Assembly (NCBI RefSeq): GCF_034675845.1
Contig: NZ_JAUCCU010000001.1
Coordinates: 682,001 to 746,000, forward strand
Reading direction: 5' to 3'
Length of the DNA: 64,000 nt
Source of the DNA: Castellaniella sp.
Lineage (GTDB): Bacteria > Pseudomonadota > Gammaproteobacteria > Burkholderiales > Burkholderiaceae_B
The translations under genes were made by a program, and so were the position numbers. The notes under the pieces are model-generated. The model made no database searches. It was not told the origin of the DNA and saw only the letters and a program-made list of their open reading frames with translations. Numbering within the stretch: position 1 is the stretch's first letter; every line of letters begins with the position of its first letter. This document shows positions 1 to 8,721 of this stretch, piece by piece.

Positions 1-97
1 CCCACTGAACCCACAATATCTGACGAAAAAGCAAGGTGTATTTCAGAAAATCGCTGCCTTCGTGGAAAAGTTCAAAGGCGTGGGCGGCAAGATCTGA
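1..97 (+). CDS. C-terminal end of an unidentified gene (partial)
   Basis: An open frame enters from the left edge and stops at TGA 95-97. It gives about 31 residues ending KFKGVGGKI. The lysine-rich, amphipathic tail is compatible with a transposase or other small basic protein, but too little is present to assign a family. It lies next to an integrase remnant, so it may belong to the same old mobile element. Function is not assigned. Confidence 0.35.
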   Translation, partial: PLNPQYLTKKQGVFQKIAAFVEKFKGVGGKI

Positions 98-111
98 CCG
101 CTGCCCGTCGG

Positions 112-246
112 TTAATCCTCCTCCGTATCCGTAGGCAATACTTCCAGATACAGCCCACCGCCATCCGTCAAGGCATAGGGCTTGTCCTTGGGTTTGGCGG
201 CATTGATGACGATAGGGCGCAGCGCATAGGCAAAAGCACGAGACAT
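112..246 (-). pseudogene. N-terminal fragment of a P4-type tyrosine integrase (DUF4102 arm-binding region)
   Basis: A 44-residue frame starts at ATG 246-244 and stops at TAA 114-112. The segment INAAKPKDKPYALTDGGGLY is the typical opening of DUF4102, the arm-type DNA-binding domain of P4/prophage integrases. A full integrase has about 400 residues; here the frame ends after an acidic tail TDTEED and no catalytic domain follows. It is therefore a truncated remnant or a decayed gene start. Repeats directly upstream (247-326) occupy the place where integrases often bind. Confidence 0.6.
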
Positions 247-326
247 GGGGCCATGATCCTGAAATTTTGGGGCCATGATAGCAAATATGGCCCCAAACTA
301 TGGCCCCAAACTCATGCGATGGCCCC
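247..326. repeat. Cluster of five ATGGCCCC repeats in both orientations
   Basis: The octamer GGGGCCAT occurs at 247-254 and 269-276. Its complement ATGGCCCC occurs at 287-294, 300-307 and 319-326. Two of the copies are extended to ATGGCCCCAAAC. The cluster begins at the start codon of the integrase remnant on its upstream side. A protein-binding array (integrase arm sites, or an autoregulatory operator) is the simplest reading, but this is inference. Confidence 0.55.
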
Positions 327-351
327 GGATTCAGCCATACCCCACTGGACA

Positions 352-390
352 CTAAAAAGCCCCGCTCTCCTATGAAAGCGGGGCCTTTCT
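352..390 (-). terminator. Rho-independent terminator of icd
   Basis: Perfect 8-bp stem GCCCCGCT (359-366) / AGCGGGGC (377-384) with a 10-nt loop. Read on the minus strand the stem is followed by CTTTTTAG, a T-tract in the correct place for icd, which ends 28 nt upstream. Confidence 0.85.
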
Positions 391-418
391 GGACTTCGAT
401 GAATCGATCAAAAACTGA

Positions 419-1675
419 TTACATGTTGTCGATCATCACCTGACCGAAGCCGGAGCACGATACCTGGGTGGCACCTTCCAGCAGGCGGGCAAAGTCATAG
501 GTGACCTTTTTCGACAGAATGGATTTACCCATGCTGCTGATGATCAGGTCGGCGGCTTCGGTCCAGCCCATGTGGCGCAGCATCATCTCGGCGGACAGGA
601 TTTCCGAACCTGGATTGACGTAGTCCTTGCCAGCGTACTTCGGGGCGGTGCCGTGCGTGGCTTCAAACATGGCCACGGAATCGGACAGGTTGGCGCCCGG
701 GGCGATGCCGATGCCGCCGACCTGTGCTGCCAAGGCGTCGGAGACATAGTCGCCATTGAGGTTCAGCGTGGCGATGACGTCGTATTCCGCCGGACGCAGC
801 AGGATTTGCTGCAGGAAGGCGTCGGCGATGGAGTCCTTGACCGTGATGTCGCGACCGGTCTTGGGGCTCTTGAATTTGCACCACGGACCGCCGTCGATCA
901 ACTGGGCACCGAATTCTTTCTGGGCCAGGGCATAGCCCCAATCGCGGAAGCCACCCTCGGTGAACTTCATGATGTTGCCCTTGTGCACCAGCGTTACCGT
1001 GGGGCGGTCGTTGTCGATGGCGTACTGGATGGCCTTGCGCACCAAGCGCTCGGTGCCTTCGCGGGACACGGGCTTGACGCCGATACCCGAGGTGGCCGGG
1101 AAACGGATCTTATTGACGCCCAGCTTATCCTGCAGGAACTCGATCAATTGGCGAGCCTTGTCGGACTCGGCCTCGAATTCGATACCGGCGTAAATGTCTT
1201 CAGAGTTTTCACGGAAGATGACCATGTCGGTCTTCTCGGGTTCGCGCACAGGCGAAGGCACCCCCGGGAAATAGCGCACCGGGCGCAGACAGACATACAG
1301 GTCCAGTTGCTGACGCAAGGCCACGTTCAAGGAACGGATGCCACCGCCCACCGGCGTGGTCAGAGGACCCTTGATGGAGACGACGTAATCGCGCACGGCT
1401 TCCAGGGTTTCTTCGGGCAGCCAAACATCCGGGCCGTAGATTTTCGTGGATTTCTCGCCGGCATAGACTTCCATCCAGTGGATCTTGCGCTTGCCGTTGT
1501 AAGCTTTGGCCACAGCGGCATCCACGACTTTCAGCATCACTGGGGTGATGTCCTGTCCCGTGCCATCGCCCTCGATGTAGGGAATGATGGGTTCGTCGGG
1601 GATGTTAAGGGAAAAGTCGGCGTTGACCGTGATTTTCTGACCACCGGCCGGGACCTTGATGTGCTGATAGGACAT
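419..1675 (-). CDS. icd: NADP-dependent isocitrate dehydrogenase
   Basis: Encodes 418 residues, the usual size of the bacterial homodimeric enzyme. It oxidatively decarboxylates isocitrate to 2-oxoglutarate in the TCA cycle with NADP+. The substrate/phosphorylation loop RSLNVALRQ (Ser about 115, equivalent to E. coli Ser113) is intact, as is the metal-binding stretch FRENSEDIYAGIE. The C-terminal HGTAPKYAGKDYVNPGS contains the Lys/Tyr pair that selects NADP over NAD. The gene is monocistronic, with a strong terminator just downstream and a divergent DUF1841 gene upstream. No aceK kinase gene is visible in this window. Confidence 0.97.
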   Translation of the reverse strand: MSYQHIKVPAGGQKITVNADFSLNIPDEPIIPYIEGDGTGQDITPVMLKVVDAAVAKAYNGKRKIHWMEVYAGEKSTKIYGPDVWLPEETLEAVRDYVVSIKGPLTTPVGGGIRSLNVALRQQLDLYVCLRPVRYFPGVPSPVREPEKTDMVIFRENSEDIYAGIEFEAESDKARQLIEFLQDKLGVNKIRFPATSGIGVKPVSREGTERLVRKAIQYAIDNDRPTVTLVHKGNIMKFTEGGFRDWGYALAQKEFGAQLIDGGPWCKFKSPKTGRDITVKDSIADAFLQQILLRPAEYDVIATLNLNGDYVSDALAAQVGGIGIAPGANLSDSVAMFEATHGTAPKYAGKDYVNPGSEILSAEMMLRHMGWTEAADLIISSMGKSILSKKVTYDFARLLEGATQVSCSGFGQVMIDNM

Positions 1676-1849
1676 GAGTGCTCCAGAATTGCTGGGGTTG
1701 TTGTTTAAAAAGAGAGGGTTTGAGTCTTATATAAGAGTTTAACGTAAACTGGCTGATAAGCGACAGCCGCGTCCGATCCGCCGCAGCCATCAGGCAACAG
1801 GCTGCGTAAAATAAGGCTTAATCCAAGCACCCGATACTGTATCACCACT

Positions 1850-2281
1850 ATGTTCAACCCCTCCAAAGAACAGGTTCGCCACTTTTTCACTGATGCGTGG
1901 CGCAAACGCCGCGAAGCCGGTGTGCTGACGCCCCTGGAAACCATGGCTGCCGACCTGGTCGAGCGCCATCCCGAATATCACGACGACCTGCAAGACCCCG
2001 AGGCCGCTGAACGCGACTACCCGGTGGAAGCCGGGCGCACCAATCCTTTTTTGCACCTATCCATGCACCTGGCCATCCAGGAACAGCTGTCCATCGACCA
2101 TCCGCCCGGCATCCGGGCAGCCTGGACAGCCCTGCTGCAGACACACGACGAACACGACGCGGCCCATATCATCATGGAAGCCCTGGGCGAAGTTGTCTGG
2201 GAAGCCCAGCGCCTCGGGAAGCCACTGGACAACGACCACTACCTGGACCTGATCCGGCGGCACGCCAGCCGGACCTCCTGA
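1850..2281 (+). CDS. DUF1841 family protein
   Basis: Encodes a 143-residue cytoplasmic protein of the DUF1841 family, widespread in beta- and gammaproteobacteria and of unknown function. Family hallmarks are the start FNPSKEQVRHFF and the helical segment NPFLHLSMHLAIQEQL. His/Glu residues (HMLA..., DEHDAAH) are dense in the central helices, suggesting a helical bundle. No signal peptide or membrane segment is seen. It ends 7 nt before the MoxR ATPase gene, so the three genes up to 4365 are probably one transcript. Confidence 0.85.
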   Translation: MFNPSKEQVRHFFTDAWRKRREAGVLTPLETMAADLVERHPEYHDDLQDPEAAERDYPVEAGRTNPFLHLSMHLAIQEQLSIDHPPGIRAAWTALLQTHDEHDAAHIIMEALGEVVWEAQRLGKPLDNDHYLDLIRRHASRTS

Positions 2282-2288
2282 CACGACC

Positions 2289-3146
2289 ATGACCAAAAAT
2301 ACCGCCACCCCCCAAAACCGATTCGAAGGCACGGATCAATATGTTGCCACCGATGCCCTGAAAACAGCAGTCAACGCCGCCCTGGTTCTGCAACGCCCCT
2401 TGCTGGTCAAGGGCGAACCCGGCACCGGGAAAACCATGCTGGCCGAAGAAGTCGCCCGGGCACTGGGACGTCCTTTATTACAGTGGCACATAAAATCCAC
2501 CACCAAGGCTCAACAGGGTCTATACGAATACGACGCCGTCTCGCGCCTGCGCGACTCCCAACTGGGCGAGGCCCGGGTGCATGACATCCGCAACTATATT
2601 GTCCAGGGCGTGCTGTGGCAGGCATTTTCATCAGACACCCCCTGCGTGGTGCTGATCGACGAAATCGACAAGGCCGATATCGAATTCCCCAACGATTTGC
2701 TGCGCGAACTGGACCGCATGGAGTTCCATGTTTATGAAACCCGCGAAACCATCCAGGCCCGCCACCGCCCCCTGATCCTGATTACCTCGAACAATGAAAA
2801 AGACCTGCCCGACGCTTTTCTGCGCCGCTGTTTCTTCCATTACATCGATTTTCCTGACCGAACGGCCTTGGCCGATATCGTGGCGGTGCATTACCCTGAA
2901 CTGCGCCAAGACATCCTGACTGCCGCCATGGATGCTTTTTTCCGCCTGCGCGACACGCCCGGCCTGAAAAAACGCCCCTCCACATCAGAGTTCCTGGACT
3001 GGCTGCGCTTACTGCTCGCCGAATCCACCCCGCCCGAGGCACTGAACCAAGAGCCCATCCCGCCTCTGGCCGGTGCCTTGCTGAAAAACGAGCAGGACTT
3101 ATCCCTGCTGCGTCGGCTGGCCATGCTGGGCCAACGAGGACGCTGA
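2289..3146 (+). CDS. MoxR-family AAA+ ATPase (CoxD-like)
   Basis: 285 residues. Walker A GEPGTGKT is at 42-49, Walker B VVLIDEID near 120, and sensor region ITSNNEKDLPDAFLRRC follows. MoxR ATPases act as chaperones that mature or load metal-containing complexes, usually with a VWA-domain partner; that partner is the next gene. The closest architectural match is CoxD/CoxE of CO-dehydrogenase clusters, but no molybdenum hydroxylase genes are nearby, so the client is unknown. Many Burkholderiales carry the same orphan pair beside DUF1841. Confidence 0.88.
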   Translation: MTKNTATPQNRFEGTDQYVATDALKTAVNAALVLQRPLLVKGEPGTGKTMLAEEVARALGRPLLQWHIKSTTKAQQGLYEYDAVSRLRDSQLGEARVHDIRNYIVQGVLWQAFSSDTPCVVLIDEIDKADIEFPNDLLRELDRMEFHVYETRETIQARHRPLILITSNNEKDLPDAFLRRCFFHYIDFPDRTALADIVAVHYPELRQDILTAAMDAFFRLRDTPGLKKRPSTSEFLDWLRLLLAESTPPEALNQEPIPPLAGALLKNEQDLSLLRRLAMLGQRGR

Positions 3147-3195
3147 TTGACCCACCCTCGACAGGTCCTGAACGCACGGTAGACAGGTCACGAAC

Positions 3196-4365
3196 ATGCT
3201 GATCGATTTTTTCACCCAGTTGCGCGCCGCGGGCATCCCGGTCTCCATCCAGGAATACCTCAGCCTGCTGGCGCTCCTGCGCAGTCCGGCAGCACCGCTG
3301 ACAACTGAAGACTTTTACTATCTGGCGCGTTTATCCCTGGTCAAGGACGAAACCCGCTATGACCGTTTCGACCGTGTCTTTGCCGTCTTTATCGGTCAGT
3401 TGCAGGTCCAGGCCGGGAACAGCGACGTCCCTGCCGAGTGGCTGCAACAGACCTTTCGCAAACACCTCAGCGACGCAGAAAAAAACGCCCTGGAAAAACA
3501 CGGCTGGGATAAGCTGATGGAGATGTTGCGCGAGCGCCTGGCCGAACAGAAAGAACGCCACGCAGGGGGCAGCAAATGGATAGGCACAGGGGGCTCATCG
3601 CCCTTTGGCCATGGTGGATACCATCCCGAAGGCATCCGCATCGGCGGTCCGTCTGCGGGCAACCGCACGGCTGTCAAAGTCTGGGAACAACGCCACTATC
3701 AGGACTACGACGACCAACAAACCCTGGGCACCCGTAATTTCAAGATGGCGCTGCGCCGCCTGCGGCGCTTTGCCCGCCAGGGCGCTGCCACAGAATTGGA
3801 TATGCCAGGCACCATCCGCGGCACTGCCGAACAGGCCGGGCTGCTGGATCTGCAATGGATGCCCGAACGCCACAATACGGTCAAAGTGCTGATGCTGCTG
3901 GACGTGGGTGGCAGCATGGACGATCACATCGCCCGGGTCGAGTCATTGTTTTCAGCGGCCCGCAGCGAATTCAAGCACCTGGAAGTTTTTTATTTTCACA
4001 ACTGCCCGTATGAATCCGTATGGCGACACAATGACCGCCGCCGTGACGAGCGCCTGGATACCTGGGACCTGCTGCGCAGCTACGGCCAGGATTGGCGCCT
4101 GATCCTGGTCGGGGATGCCTCCATGAGCCCCTACGAACTGCTGTATCCGGGGGGTTCTATCGAGCATCACAACACCGAAACCGGCGCTGCCTGGCTGCAG
4201 CGGATTCTAGGCCATTGGCCCCATGCCGTCTGGTTGAATCCAGAACCGGCCGGGTCCTGGCCCTATCGACAGTCCATCGCCATTGTCCGCGAGCTCATGC
4301 ACGAACGCATGGTCGGCATGACGATGGAGGGCCTGGAACAGGCCATGAAGCTATTGTCGAAATAA
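3196..4365 (+). CDS. VWA domain-containing CoxE-like protein
   Basis: 389 residues. The N-terminal half is a helical DUF-type region with a glycine-rich stretch (about 124-155, GGSKWIGTGGSSPFGHGGYH). The C-terminal half is a von Willebrand A fold with the metal-binding MIDAS motif DVGGSM at 236-241, the DxGxS variant usual for CoxE proteins. It is the expected adaptor for the MoxR ATPase 49 nt upstream. It ends 32 nt from the convergent M81 gene. The client complex cannot be deduced from the context. Confidence 0.87.
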   Translation: MLIDFFTQLRAAGIPVSIQEYLSLLALLRSPAAPLTTEDFYYLARLSLVKDETRYDRFDRVFAVFIGQLQVQAGNSDVPAEWLQQTFRKHLSDAEKNALEKHGWDKLMEMLRERLAEQKERHAGGSKWIGTGGSSPFGHGGYHPEGIRIGGPSAGNRTAVKVWEQRHYQDYDDQQTLGTRNFKMALRRLRRFARQGAATELDMPGTIRGTAEQAGLLDLQWMPERHNTVKVLMLLDVGGSMDDHIARVESLFSAARSEFKHLEVFYFHNCPYESVWRHNDRRRDERLDTWDLLRSYGQDWRLILVGDASMSPYELLYPGGSIEHHNTETGAAWLQRILGHWPHAVWLNPEPAGSWPYRQSIAIVRELMHERMVGMTMEGLEQAMKLLSK

Positions 4366-4396
4366 GCTGAAGGGCACTTGGCAAGACCTGATCCTG

Positions 4397-5914
4397 CTAA
4401 ATGCAAAAATGGGTATCCCGATCCAGCGGAAAGACAGGTCGGCGCACGGCCCGAAAATCAAACAAGGCATAGTTCGAGCTGGTCACACCGTCACTGTCGC
4501 ATTCGACATATCCTCGTGCGATGGGGAAAAACACAGGCCGACAATACATCCTGGATTTCAGCAAAACAAACTGTTTTTGCGAAACATCCAGCCCGACACA
4601 AGTAAACACCCCGAGATCCCAAGGCTCGTGGGTGCGTTCGGTCACCACGATTTCAGCCCCCTCAATTTCCAGGAGTGCTGTACGCCCCATAGAACAAGTC
4701 ATGCCATGGTAGGTCGGGCCGGAGATGACGTACTTGCCATCGCTCAAGTATTTAACCTTGCCTGTCAATACAGGCGGCACCTTTCGGACTCCGATCTTGC
4801 TTAGATCCCGTTTATTGCCCAGGCCTAAGCTGACTGTGCTGCCCTGTCCCGCCCGGAACAAAAGATCCACGGCCTCGGGATCACAGACCGGTCCGACCGC
4901 AATTTCCGTCAGCCCTTGAGCCAAGGATTCCAGCAGAACATCCATCGTGTCGCAGGTCCCGCCGGACATGCAGTTATCGCTGTGATCCAGCAGCAAGACC
5001 GGCCCATTGGGATTGCCGCATTCAGCCGAAGCCAAAATAGTTTCGCGTGACATTTGCCGTGCCCTGGCAACCGACTGGGCCAGTGCTTCGCTGGTATAAA
5101 TGAAGCCTTCCCGATCATCCCAGATTTCCCCGGCCAACTGATCCGCAGCCGCCTGAGCCGACGCTGCATCTTTGCCCACCACGACTACACTGAGGCAAGG
5201 CGCAGGAATATCCGCCAATGAAAAACCCGCCATGACGGTCACGGCGTAAATATCGTCCTGAACTTCCAAAGCCCTGGCTTTGTCGACAGCCACCTGCATG
5301 GCCGGAGAAAGCGTGGCGCTTTTAAGCGTATGCGTCATCAAAGGCAATTGCCGCCAGGCCAGCGCCGGTCGACAGCGCCCTTGCATCATTTCGTGCATGA
5401 TAGTACCCGCCAGATAGCCGGACTCATACATATCCACGTGGGGATAGGTTTTGAAACCTGTGATGATATCGGCATGATCCACCATCTTCTGGGTGACATT
5501 GCCATGCAGATCCAGGGACACGGCAATCGGCGTATCAGGGCATGCCGCCTTCAGACGCTCAAGCAGATCACCTTCTCCGTCGGCAGACGTCTGCACCACC
5601 ATGGCACCATGCAAATCCAGAAGCATCACATCACAACCAGGAGCGGCATCCACAATGGCCTGGCAAATCGTCTGGTAGGCAGCGGCATCCACCGGCCCGC
5701 TGGGCCACGCAGTCGCCGAGACGGGCGTGACGATTTCCGCCCCCCACTGTTCAGCCAGTGCGATAAACGCCCCCATGGCGGTCGCCGCCCCCTTATTGAC
5801 CCGATACGCCGCCTCACCGTAGTCGGGCCCATTCAGGCCAAATGCCGACAACGGCGTTGGAACCGGTGAAAACGTATTGGTTTCATGGTTCATGCGCGCA
5901 ATCAAAACTTTCAT
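4397..5914 (-). CDS. M81 family metallopeptidase (MlrC-like)
   Basis: 505 residues. Family signatures are the opening KVLIARMNHETNTFSP, DVMLLDLHGAMV, SLDLHGNVT, HVDMYESG and DHSDNCMSGG, which supply the predicted zinc ligands (Asp/His). MlrC was named from microcystin degradation, but most proteobacterial members sit in amidohydrolase or peptide-uptake operons and their substrates are not known. Here it is last in a minus-strand unit, 18 nt after an M20 hydrolase and a complete ABC importer. This suggests hydrolysis of an imported cyclic or N-acylated amino compound. Confidence 0.88.
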   Translation of the reverse strand: MKVLIARMNHETNTFSPVPTPLSAFGLNGPDYGEAAYRVNKGAATAMGAFIALAEQWGAEIVTPVSATAWPSGPVDAAAYQTICQAIVDAAPGCDVMLLDLHGAMVVQTSADGEGDLLERLKAACPDTPIAVSLDLHGNVTQKMVDHADIITGFKTYPHVDMYESGYLAGTIMHEMMQGRCRPALAWRQLPLMTHTLKSATLSPAMQVAVDKARALEVQDDIYAVTVMAGFSLADIPAPCLSVVVVGKDAASAQAAADQLAGEIWDDREGFIYTSEALAQSVARARQMSRETILASAECGNPNGPVLLLDHSDNCMSGGTCDTMDVLLESLAQGLTEIAVGPVCDPEAVDLLFRAGQGSTVSLGLGNKRDLSKIGVRKVPPVLTGKVKYLSDGKYVISGPTYHGMTCSMGRTALLEIEGAEIVVTERTHEPWDLGVFTCVGLDVSQKQFVLLKSRMYCRPVFFPIARGYVECDSDGVTSSNYALFDFRAVRRPVFPLDRDTHFCI

Positions 5915-5932
5915 TCGGTACTCCTGCTGCGA

Positions 5933-7195
5933 TCAAACATTGACAATGCCCGCTGCCTGCAGCATGGCTTGCAGCAAGACATTCCCGCCGGCTTCGATAT
6001 GCTCAGGCAAGGCGTCTTCGATCTCGTTGTGGCTGATGCCGTCCTTGCAAGGAATGAAAATCATGGCGGCTGGTGCAACCCGCGCCAGGTAAACCGCATC
6101 ATGCCCCGCCCCGCTGACAATATCCCGAGACGGCAGACCCAGCCGCTGGCTGGCCTGACGCACGGCACCAACCATATCGGCATCAAACGGTTGGGGAGGA
6201 AAATAGACTACCTGTTCCAGCTGCATCCGAACACGCCCATCGGCATCCAACTGAGCGCAAGCGCTTTTCAAACCGGCATCCAGTTGATCAAGCACATGAT
6301 CATTGGCGGCTCGCAAATCGACGCTCAGGCGCACCGTGCCGGGAATGACATTGCGTGAATTGGGATAGGCGTCAATCCATCCCACGGTTGAACGTGCATC
6401 GGGCGCATGATTCAAGGCTAGTTGATTGACTGACTGGATCAATCGCGCGGCAGCCAGCAGGGCATCCTGACGCATATCCATCGGGGTTGGCCCGGCATGG
6501 GCTTCCATGCCGGCGATGACCACGTCGTACCAACGCTGCCCCAATGCCCCAGTCACGACCCCGATGGGTGTGTCCGTGGCTTCAAGAATAGGCCCCTGTT
6601 CGATATGAGCCTCGAAGTAGGCCTTGATGGGGAAATGCTTGGCTGGCGTTTTCCCGGCATAGCCGATTTTTTTCAATTCATCGCCCACCGACAAGCCCTC
6701 AGTGTCCTTTTGCTTCAGCACGCCATCCAGCCCAAAGGCATCGACGAAGACACCGGAGCCCATCATCACAGGCACAAACCGGGAGCCTTCTTCGTTGGTC
6801 CACACCACCACTTCAATGGCAGCCCGTGTTTGGATATTGCGGTCATTCAGGCTGCGCAAAACCTCAAGCCCTGCCAGCACACCATAGTTGCCATCGAACT
6901 TCCCGCCTGTCGGCTGGGTGTCAATGTGGCTGCCGGTCAGGACGGGCGGCAAGGTGGCATCCCGGCCTTCCCGGCGTGCAAAGATATTGCCAATCTGATC
7001 GATGCGCACCGAGCAACCTGCTTCTTGGGCCCAGCGAACAAAAAGGTCCCTGCCCTGTCTGTCCAGTTCTGTCAGGGCAAGGCGGCAAACCCCCCCTTTT
7101 TTGGTAGCACCAATCTGGGCAAGATCCATTAAAGAACCCCACAAGCGCTTACCGTCGATACGCATCAGGGACTGCGTGGAAGACACTTTATCCAT
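5933..7195 (-). CDS. M20 family Zn-dependent hydrolase (N-carbamoyl-amino-acid / beta-ureidopropionate / allantoate amidohydrolase type)
   Basis: 420 residues. Metal-binding landmarks of the HyuC/AmaB/beta-ureidopropionase group are present: GSHIDTQPTGGKFDGNYG (His, Asp), EEGSRF (Glu pair) and EAHIEQGPILE (His). The Arg/His-rich dimer lid GMEAHAGPTPMDMR and SGAGHDAVY follow. Enzymes of this group hydrolyse an N-carbamoyl group to CO2, ammonia and an amino acid. With the beta-alanine-type aminotransferase (12028) and semialdehyde dehydrogenase (16004) nearby, N-carbamoyl-beta-alanine is a reasonable substrate; N-carbamoyl-L-amino acids or allantoate cannot be excluded. Confidence 0.85.
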   Translation of the reverse strand: MDKVSSTQSLMRIDGKRLWGSLMDLAQIGATKKGGVCRLALTELDRQGRDLFVRWAQEAGCSVRIDQIGNIFARREGRDATLPPVLTGSHIDTQPTGGKFDGNYGVLAGLEVLRSLNDRNIQTRAAIEVVVWTNEEGSRFVPVMMGSGVFVDAFGLDGVLKQKDTEGLSVGDELKKIGYAGKTPAKHFPIKAYFEAHIEQGPILEATDTPIGVVTGALGQRWYDVVIAGMEAHAGPTPMDMRQDALLAAARLIQSVNQLALNHAPDARSTVGWIDAYPNSRNVIPGTVRLSVDLRAANDHVLDQLDAGLKSACAQLDADGRVRMQLEQVVYFPPQPFDADMVGAVRQASQRLGLPSRDIVSGAGHDAVYLARVAPAAMIFIPCKDGISHNEIEDALPEHIEAGGNVLLQAMLQAAGIVNV

Positions 7196-7243
7196 GACTA
7201 CTCCAATTCAGATTGATTCAAGCCCAGGCCGTTGGCCTGTCCG

Positions 7244-7957
7244 TCAGACTGCCTGCGTTTGTTCGCCCACTCCTAAATACCGGTCTTTAACATCGGTATC
7301 CTGTTTGAAGGCCTCGTTGTCGCCTTGATAGACAATGCACCCGCTTTCGAGGATATAGTGCCGATCCGCCAGTTGGGTACAGACTTCGAGGTTTTGTTCG
7401 ACCAACAGGATCGTGACACCGCTGCTGCGGATATGTTTGAGCTGCTCGACGATTTCCTCGACGATAATGGGGGCCAGACCTTCGACAGGCTCGTCCAAAA
7501 TCAATAAATCAGGCGAGTTCATCAAGGCACGCCCAATGGCCAGCATCTGCTGCTCGCCGCCGGACAACTGCCCGCCGCCATTGCGCTTGCGTTCCTGCAG
7601 GCGCGGAAAGATCCGGTAAATATCCGCCAAAGACCAGCGCGATCCTTTGTAGGCAGCCAGCTTGAGATTTTCTTCGACGGTCAGTTGCCGAAAAATACCC
7701 CGTTGTTCAGGAATCAGGCAAATATTGCAGCCTGCAATCCGATAGGTAGGCAAGGCAGTGATATCGACACCATTGAACTGAATCTTGCCCTGCTTGGCGG
7801 GAACGATTCCCATGATGCTTTTCAGCGTGGTTGATTTTCCAGCGCCATTGCGTCCCAGTAAACAAACCAATTCACCTTGATCGACATGCAGCGAGACATC
7901 CTGCAGTACATGGCTCTGGCCATAATAGGCGTGAATATTTTCGACAGTCAGAAACAT
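7244..7957 (-). CDS. livF: Branched-chain amino acid-type ABC transporter, ATPase LivF
   Basis: 237 residues with Walker A GRNGAGKS, Q-loop, ABC signature LSGGEQQMLAIGRAL and Walker B LLILDEP. LivF is one of the two ATPases of HAAT-family importers. Its start codon shares the junction base with the preceding LivG gene (7957), indicating translational coupling. The transporter co-occurs with M20 and M81 hydrolases, so its cargo is probably an N-substituted amino compound rather than leucine. Confidence 0.9.
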   Translation of the reverse strand: MFLTVENIHAYYGQSHVLQDVSLHVDQGELVCLLGRNGAGKSTTLKSIMGIVPAKQGKIQFNGVDITALPTYRIAGCNICLIPEQRGIFRQLTVEENLKLAAYKGSRWSLADIYRIFPRLQERKRNGGGQLSGGEQQMLAIGRALMNSPDLLILDEPVEGLAPIIVEEIVEQLKHIRSSGVTILLVEQNLEVCTQLADRHYILESGCIVYQGDNEAFKQDTDVKDRYLGVGEQTQAV

Positions 7958-8721
7958 CAGGCACCTCCGGTAATCATTTTTCCAAGATATGCCTCTCGGA
8001 CCCGTGCATCGCCTTTGATTTGTGTCGGCGTGCCTTCGACCAGCACTTTTCCCAGTTGCATCACGGTGATGGTGTCGGAAATATCCATGACGATGCCCAT
8101 ATTGTGCTCAATCAACAAAACCGTCAGGTCTTTGCGCAAGTCGCGAATAATGGCTTTCATGGAGTCGATATCATCGATTCCCATGCCTGAGGTGGGTTCA
8201 TCGAGAAAAATCATTTTCGGCTTTGCTGCCAGCGCCATCCCGACCTCAAGGCGGCGCTGCTGGCCATGAGACAATTGACCGCTGACGCGTTCCATGCAGT
8301 GCGTCAGGCCGATCCGCTGCAAGATGCTGTCGATGAGATCACTGTGGTCCGTATGACCCAGCTTGCCCCCCCAGAAATGCAGCGCTTTGCCTGGTTGGAT
8401 GCCCTGCGCGGCCACGCGCAAGTTCTCACGCACCGTCAAGGATCGGAACAAGGACGTCACCTGAAATGAGCGCGCCATCCCCAATTGGACCCGCTTGTAA
8501 TCCGGCAACTGTCCGACTTCCGCATCCGTAAACCGAATGGAACCAGAGGTCAGGGGAACAGTCCCTGTCAGGCTATGAAACAGCGTAGTCTTGCCTGCCC
8601 CATTCGGCCCGATCACGGAATGCACCGTATTGGGTAGAACATTCAGGCTGACACCGGAGACAGCCGTGAATTTGCCATATCGTTTCACGACATCTTTGGC
8701 CTGAAGAATTGCTTGCGTCAT
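7957..8721 (-). CDS. livG: Branched-chain amino acid-type ABC transporter, ATPase LivG
   Basis: 254 residues. Walker A GPNGAGKTT, signature LSHGQQRRLEVGMAL and Walker B MIFLDEPTSGMG are intact. SHGQ instead of SGGQ in the signature is common in urea/amide-type HAAT ATPases. Its start overlaps the upstream LivM stop by 4 bases, and its end abuts livF. Pairs with LivF as the heterodimeric motor of the importer. Confidence 0.9.
   Translation of the reverse strand: MTQAILQAKDVVKRYGKFTAVSGVSLNVLPNTVHSVIGPNGAGKTTLFHSLTGTVPLTSGSIRFTDAEVGQLPDYKRVQLGMARSFQVTSLFRSLTVRENLRVAAQGIQPGKALHFWGGKLGHTDHSDLIDSILQRIGLTHCMERVSGQLSHGQQRRLEVGMALAAKPKMIFLDEPTSGMGIDDIDSMKAIIRDLRKDLTVLLIEHNMGIVMDISDTITVMQLGKVLVEGTPTQIKGDARVREAYLGKMITGGA

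Noticed and set aside
572..1708. Long open frame antisense to icd (378 codons)
   Set aside because: It mirrors icd on the opposite strand, has no recognisable domain and results from high-GC codon use.
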